A DNA stretch of 47,370 nucleotides from the NCBI GenBank assembly GCA_010365115.1, contig JAAFGX010000028.1:1-47370 (forward strand), read 5' to 3'. Below the pieces are notes generated by a model, which did no database searches, had not been told where the DNA came from, and saw only the letters and a program-made list of their open reading frames with translations. The DNA comes from Paludibacter sp. GTDB taxonomy: Bacteria; Bacteroidota; Bacteroidia; Bacteroidales; Paludibacteraceae. Positions 44,541 to 47,370 of the stretch are shown piece after piece; positions within the stretch are counted from its first letter, which is position 1; every line of letters begins with the position of its first letter. A program made the translations under genes and the position numbers.

Positions 44541-47370
44541 ATGAAAAAACTACTTTTTACCTTTATGGCGGTGTGTGTATCAGCCGCACTGTTTGCCGCA
44601 ACCATTACTTCGAATGCGGTGACTGGAAACTGGAACGACCCTCTTACTTGGGCTGGTGGTGTACCCACTTCTGCCGATGATGTAATTTTGGTTGCCGGCT
44701 CAATAATTACCTTAACCGCCGATGCCGATTGTAAAACCATTACTTTTCCTAAAACTGGTTCAGGAAATGCAACCATAACATTAGCTGGTTTTACACTTAC
44801 AACAACAGGAAGTATTTCTTTGGGCAACACTACTACCGACTTATTGGATGTGGGAACTGGTGTAGTTAACTGTGGTGGCTTAACAATAAATGGTACCACT
44901 TCCAAAATTAGTACAGTGGATATAAGTTCTGGTACAGTTACCGTAAATGGACAGATGGATATGGCTAACAATAATTCTCCTGAGACTAAAATGCTAAATG
45001 TGGGTGTTGGAGGTACATTGGTACTGAATGGACCTGTGACCACTAACAAAGGGGCTGTGTATTTCAATGCTAGCAGTACCGTAAAATATATCTACAATGG
45101 TGACCAAAATATGTTTAGTAGAGAAACCCCGTTCGATGGCGTATATGGTAACTTAGTTGTAGGTGGAGGTGGTGTTAAAGCACCCTCGTTTGGGAACACA
45201 TCAACAGAAATGACGGTGCAAGGAACACTCACCATGGATGGCGCCATTATTAAGTTAGAGAGTAAAAGATTGCAAATTAACGATGGTGGAAATATCGTTC
45301 CAGGTGCGAGTAATCCATATAGCGTAACCAATATGATTCAAACCATTAAAAGTTCTGGCGGTACTGGTTCGTTAATTTTCAAATCAAATACAGCTTCAGC
45401 ATTTCAAACTACTTATCCGGTTGGTACCGAAACAGCTTATTCGCCCTTGGTTATTAGCAATTTAGGGGCAGATGTTGCTACGGGAGCATACATCACCGTA
45501 AAAGCAATTGCAGGAAAACCTTTTGTATCAAGTACCGACTATATCAACTGCCAATGGAGTATTAACACAAGTGGCTTTACTACAACATCCGGGTTAGCCG
45601 GATATCTCGGCTATGCTGATACCGATATAACCGGCACTGAAAGTAATATTAATACAACAGGAGTATACAACAGCTCAAGTTGGACAACCGGAGGAAGTGT
45701 TACTACTGCCAACAACAGAATAAACCTGTTTGGCACTAATCTGAATGGACAATGGACTGCCGCCTCTACAGGTTCGTTTACGGCACCACCTGCAGGGACA
45801 AGGTATTCAGTAGCCGATGGCGTTTGGAATTCGAATAACACATGGAACGGAAGTACTCAACCTTTGGCTACCGATAACGTGGTGATATTAAATAACGTCA
45901 ATATTAAAGAGGCACTCAGAACCTGTAATAACCTGACTATTGCTTCGTCAGGTCGGCTTTATGATGATAATAAAGGAACTGCTTTTCTAAATATTAATGG
46001 ATCATTTGATATTCAGGGTATTTATTACGACCAAAATGGAAGTGGCAATAATATTTTTGTAGGAAAAGTAACCGTATATCCTTCTGGAAATTGGAGCTCG
46101 TGGAGTAATAATAACGGCATTTCGCAAGAATTTAAAGGAGGTCTTGAAAACAATGGTACATTTTCCACTGGAAATGCGAATTTCTCTGTTAGTCAGGATT
46201 TGGCAGGAACAAATCCAATTCCCTTTACGCATCCAATTGTTATTCCTGCCGGAGTAACCCTAACCAATAAAGGATATGTAAAAACTGCTAATACAATCAA
46301 CGGAACAGCTGGAGATTCGAAATGGATTAATGCTGCAAATTCTACCCTTGAATATTATCCAAACTCTGATACAGATGTTCCTATGTCGACACAAGGAGTC
46401 TTTGACGCAACAGCTGAGGGCAATACAGTAAAATATGTACGTACTAGTAAGCAATATGTAAAAAATACAAATTATTGGCACTTGTCTATTGGAGGAGGAA
46501 ATACAAAAAAATTGTCGACTAATAATGATAGCTTTAGCATCAATGGAGATTTAACTATTGACAACGGTACTATCTTAACGTTAAACGATGTTGCTGCCAC
46601 CAATACAATTACCGTAGGTGGAAACGTAAATAATTCCGGAACGCTTACCTTGCGACCTGCGGCAGATCGCTATTCTGATGTTGTTTTAGCAGGCAATAGC
46701 GATAATATAGGTGCTGGTTCATGTAATAACCTCACCATTAATGCCGGTAAAAAAGGCACGCTTGCAAGTGGTACGTTCGCCGTATATGGAAACCTCCTCC
46801 TAAAAAGTGATGCTCCCAATGGCACGGCTACTTTTTGGGACAATGGTGGAACACTGAACGTAACCGGCACCGCCACTGTGGAACAATACTTGGGCACTAC
46901 CCGTAACTGGTATGTATCCAGTCCTGTAAATACTGCACTTGCACCAGCAGGTTTTACGTATTATAAATATGACGAGCCGGGGAATAACGCTCATGATCCA
47001 CTGGGTACTAACGAATCGGCTTATTGGGAAAATGTGGCTACCAATGCAAGTTTTGCTATGGGCACTGGTTATGTAGCTTTGCCGAGTGCAGAATTGGCAA
47101 CCTTAAGTTTTACTAGTACCGCTGGTAGTACTAGTACGAAGTTGAATACCGGTAATACCAATATCACTTTATCAATGCAAGATGCAGGATTTAACCTGAT
47201 AGGTAATCCTTATCCATCAAATTTGACATGGAATACTGCCTTTGTAACAGCTAATGCATCAAAAGTAGAACCAACAATCTGGTATCGCACCAAAACCGGC
47301 AATTATGATAGCAATACCGGCGGTGGCTGGGCATTTTATACTTTTAATGCAACCAGTGGCATTTCTGTTC
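44541..47370 (+). CDS. Large secreted surface/adhesin-like beta-repeat protein (3' truncated by window end)
   Basis: The frame from ATG 44541 stays open for 943 complete codons to the window end. A signal peptide ('MKKLLFTFMAVCVSAALFAA') is followed by 'GNWNDPLTWAGGVPTSADDV', a motif that starts G8-like or cell-wall-surface repeat regions in Bacteroidota. It recurs near residue 425-445 as 'GVWNSNNTWNGSTQPLATDN'. Long stretches of short beta-strand units ('LTINGTTSKI', 'NGDLTIDNGT', 'GNVNNSGTLTL') suggest parallel beta-helix or beta-solenoid segments. Late in the window 'NWYVSSPVN' and 'FNLIGNPYPSNLTWNTAF' are the motifs that usually precede a T9SS sorting domain by a few hundred residues. It is probably a cell-surface adhesin or structural protein; no enzymatic motif was seen. 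Confidence 0.85.
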   Translation, partial: MKKLLFTFMAVCVSAALFAATITSNAVTGNWNDPLTWAGGVPTSADDVILVAGSIITLTADADCKTITFPKTGSGNATITLAGFTLTTTGSISLGNTTTDLLDVGTGVVNCGGLTINGTTSKISTVDISSGTVTVNGQMDMANNNSPETKMLNVGVGGTLVLNGPVTTNKGAVYFNASSTVKYIYNGDQNMFSRETPFDGVYGNLVVGGGGVKAPSFGNTSTEMTVQGTLTMDGAIIKLESKRLQINDGGNIVPGASNPYSVTNMIQTIKSSGGTGSLIFKSNTASAFQTTYPVGTETAYSPLVISNLGADVATGAYITVKAIAGKPFVSSTDYINCQWSINTSGFTTTSGLAGYLGYADTDITGTESNINTTGVYNSSSWTTGGSVTTANNRINLFGTNLNGQWTAASTGSFTAPPAGTRYSVADGVWNSNNTWNGSTQPLATDNVVILNNVNIKEALRTCNNLTIASSGRLYDDNKGTAFLNINGSFDIQGIYYDQNGSGNNIFVGKVTVYPSGNWSSWSNNNGISQEFKGGLENNGTFSTGNANFSVSQDLAGTNPIPFTHPIVIPAGVTLTNKGYVKTANTINGTAGDSKWINAANSTLEYYPNSDTDVPMSTQGVFDATAEGNTVKYVRTSKQYVKNTNYWHLSIGGGNTKKLSTNNDSFSINGDLTIDNGTILTLNDVAATNTITVGGNVNNSGTLTLRPAADRYSDVVLAGNSDNIGAGSCNNLTINAGKKGTLASGTFAVYGNLLLKSDAPNGTATFWDNGGTLNVTGTATVEQYLGTTRNWYVSSPVNTALAPAGFTYYKYDEPGNNAHDPLGTNESAYWENVATNASFAMGTGYVALPSAELATLSFTSTAGSTSTKLNTGNTNITLSMQDAGFNLIGNPYPSNLTWNTAFVTANASKVEPTIWYRTKTGNYDSNTGGGWAFYTFNATSGISV

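Noticed and set aside
44531-45067. 178-codon minus-strand open frame
   Set aside because: Lies entirely opposite the large surface-protein gene; composition is a shadow of Thr/Gly/Asn-rich codons, and no start signal or family pattern is seen.
1-47370. CRISPR array, tRNA or rRNA genes
   Set aside because: No regularly spaced short repeats and no cloverleaf or rRNA-like stretches were seen on either strand by reading; a tool-based scan was not possible.

Overview
The window is AT-rich DNA from a Bacteroidota bacterium, most likely an anaerobic or gut/sediment-type Bacteroidales. Genus is not determinable from sequence alone; a Paludibacter-like organism is only a guess. The reasons are: at least eight large secreted proteins end in a type IX secretion system (T9SS) type A sorting domain (a 'YPNP' start, a middle like 'I.N..G', and an end like 'G.Y...I....G....KK...'); there are no convincing Shine-Dalgarno sequences; TAnnTTTG-like -7 promoter boxes occur; and the enzyme set is a plant-polysaccharide one. 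All intact genes lie on the + strand. No tRNA, rRNA or CRISPR array was seen.

Left part (1-15.3 kb): large T9SS-exported proteins and much genome debris. Two DUF5060-type glycosidases (145-3390 and 4837-8118) are separated by an intact ISL3-family insertion sequence (3525-4808, 22/25 bp inverted repeats, perfect 8-bp target duplication). Then come an orphan propeller-like protein (8765-10432) and a 1210-residue fusion of a methyltransferase-like domain, PQQ-type propeller, Ig domain and sorting tag (11032-14664). Between them are gene relics: a stranded signal peptide inside a 260-bp repeat, an IS3-type end, a spare sorting domain, and a gene hollowed out to its signal peptide and sorting tail.

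Middle part (15.4-22.2 kb): a probably co-transcribed set made of a TIM-barrel-like protein of unknown family, two GH28 pectinases and a GH2 enzyme. After a terminator and the second copy of the 260-bp repeat comes a TonB-dependent receptor of the short, non-SusC type (22834-24741).

Right part (24.9-44.1 kb): an alpha/beta hydrolase, two paralogous large proteins that look like uncharacterised toroid-plus-sandwich polysaccharide lyases, a tannase/feruloyl esterase, two more GH28s, a GH10 with a carbohydrate-binding module, a decayed sulfatase tail, a GH42 beta-galactosidase and a GH3. A cluster of hairpins and a MITE-like repeat follow, and a very large surface protein begins at 44541 and runs off the end.

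Taken together the locus reads as a secreted/periplasmic system for pectin (four GH28 enzymes) with galactan, xylan and feruloyl-ester side chains. It lacks a SusC/SusD pair and any regulator within the window, so it is not a textbook polysaccharide utilisation locus. The candidates for undescribed biology are the two paralogous lyase-like proteins, the unassigned TIM-barrel protein, the methyltransferase-propeller-T9SS fusion, and the evidence that sorting-domain ends act as sites of gene deletion and duplication.
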